Part shown: positions 63,280 to 64,000 of the stretch, piece after piece
How positions within the stretch are numbered: position 1 is the stretch's first letter
How the letters are laid out: every line of letters begins with the position of its first letter
Source of the DNA: Distichodus sexfasciatus
Taxonomy: Eukaryota > Chordata > Actinopteri > Characiformes > Distichodontidae
DNA length: 64,000 nucleotides
Assembly (NCBI GenBank): GCA_032718565.1
Contig: JAVGVS010000109.1
Span: 302,501-366,500 of the forward strand
Direction: 5' to 3'
Made by a program: the position numbers and the translations under genes
The notes under the pieces: model-generated
Told to the model about the DNA's origin: nothing
Seen by the model: the letters and a program-made list of their open reading frames with translations, nothing else
Databases searched by the model: none

Positions 63280-63366
63280 GGATTAAGCCTCGTTCTAGAC
63301 TAGCTTTGAATTTGAATGGTATATCTCCACTGGTACTACAACTTAATCCAGGACTAGGCTTAATCC
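63280..63366. mobile_element. Short MITE-like inverted-repeat element
   Basis: GGATTAAGCCTCGTTCTAGA at the left end and TCCAGGACTAGGCTTAATCC at the right end are inverted repeats with a few mismatches, separated by about 45 bases. The AGGCTTAATCC arms recall a dispersed palindromic repeat of fishes. Confidence 0.5.
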
Positions 63367-63397
63367 ATCAGCAAGAAACGTGCAGTGGTGAATTAAT

Positions 63398-63435
63398 AAA
63401 TATAATATAATATAATATAATATAATATAATATAA
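63398..63435 (+). repeat. (TATAA)n pentanucleotide repeat
   Basis: About seven TATAA/ATAAT units shortly after the MITE-like element. Confidence 0.95.
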
Positions 63436-64000
63436 AACCAGCAATGTAACTAATTACTTTAAATTTTAAATATCTTCTGGACCGTACAGAGAAATCAAAG
63501 TGTGTGTGTACGTGAGTGTGTGTGTGGTGCGTGCAAGTGTGTACGCTCTTCTATGTGTGTAGTGTTGAAAGTGTTGAAAGATCTGCATAAAAGCTTCATC
63601 ATCCTGCTGGATGTGTGCCAGCTACAGGGCAGTAATTGGCAGCTGATAAGTTTATGTTAGACAGATGAGGGGATGAAAGGTTGATGTGTGTGTGATTAAT
63701 ACTTCATGTGCATTCAGTTCAGGCTTGTTTCATTTGGTTTAGGCTTGCTTCAGCAGCCAGCTGTGAAGTGGAGTAAAGTGAGTAAAGTGAAGCTGGGAGC
63801 AGTAGTAGAATAGCTGGAGCTTGAGAAATCAAAATTAATGTTTTTTTTCCCCCATTTATTTATATTCACAATTAAACAATTTCTACTGATTTGAACAAAT
63901 ATACAGTATGTAGTTAATTGTTTGTGACCCCCTTATGAGCACCGAAATGTTTTTATTCATGAACTATGCTTTAATTCATTTAAACTCTTGTTCTTGCAAT

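Larger units (their letters stand above)
53337..64000. other. dand5 upstream region without recognised genes
   Basis: AT-rich sequence with microsatellites, a retroelement tail, a hAT-like element, a SINE fragment and a MITE-like palindrome. Open frames here are short or low complexity. I looked for a GADD45GIP1-like gene, the mammalian neighbour, and saw no convincing exon. Confidence 0.65.

Noticed and set aside
53337..64000. A GADD45GIP1-like gene expected upstream of dand5 by mammalian synteny
   Set aside because: No open frame or exon resembling it is visible here; it may lie beyond the window or elsewhere.

Overview
The window is a vertebrate genomic segment, almost certainly from a ray-finned fish. 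It has split genes with GT/AG introns of up to 20 kb, very abundant CA/GT, CT/GA and tetranucleotide microsatellites, fish-type tRNA-derived SINEs and other transposon debris, and two developmental genes in teleost form. The SINE tails (a 'TGAGCAAG...CTTAACCCC' block ending near 'AAATGTAAATG') remind me of ostariophysan fishes such as catfish, characins and zebrafish relatives. That placement is inference from memory.

Both recognisable genes are on the minus strand. At the left end is the 5' part of nfix, a nuclear factor I transcription factor. Coding exon 1 (21344-21370, MYSPYCLTQ) and the family-typical 532-bp exon 2 (489-1020, most of the DNA-binding domain) flank a 20-kb intron. Later exons lie beyond position 1. 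A CpG-rich segment at about 31.07-32.06 kb looks like a distal alternative nfix promoter and first exon: its only in-frame ATG sits exactly at a splice donor. An 84-bp, phase-0, open exon-like block at 24499-24582 would fit between it and exon 2.

At 51.6-53.3 kb is a complete two-exon dand5 gene (Charon/Cerl2/Coco), a secreted Nodal antagonist with signal peptide, cystine-knot DAN domain, TATA box and poly(A) signal. The dand5-nfix neighbourhood in the same orientation matches the order I recall from mammals.

Region by region: 1-488 is nfix intron 2. 1021-21343 is intron 1, with a 1.7-kb purine-rich zone, a reverse-polarity pyrimidine zone and several homeobox/YY1-site-rich blocks. 21371-31073 lies upstream of the main nfix promoter. 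31.6-51.5 kb is the nfix-dand5 intergenic region, with SINEs, a possible Penelope-like remnant and candidate enhancers. 53.3-64 kb is dand5 upstream DNA with repeats and MITE-like elements and no gene I can support. I see no tRNA or rRNA genes and no CRISPR arrays. Functionally the two genes are unrelated (Nodal antagonism in left-right patterning; a transcription factor for neural and muscle development).
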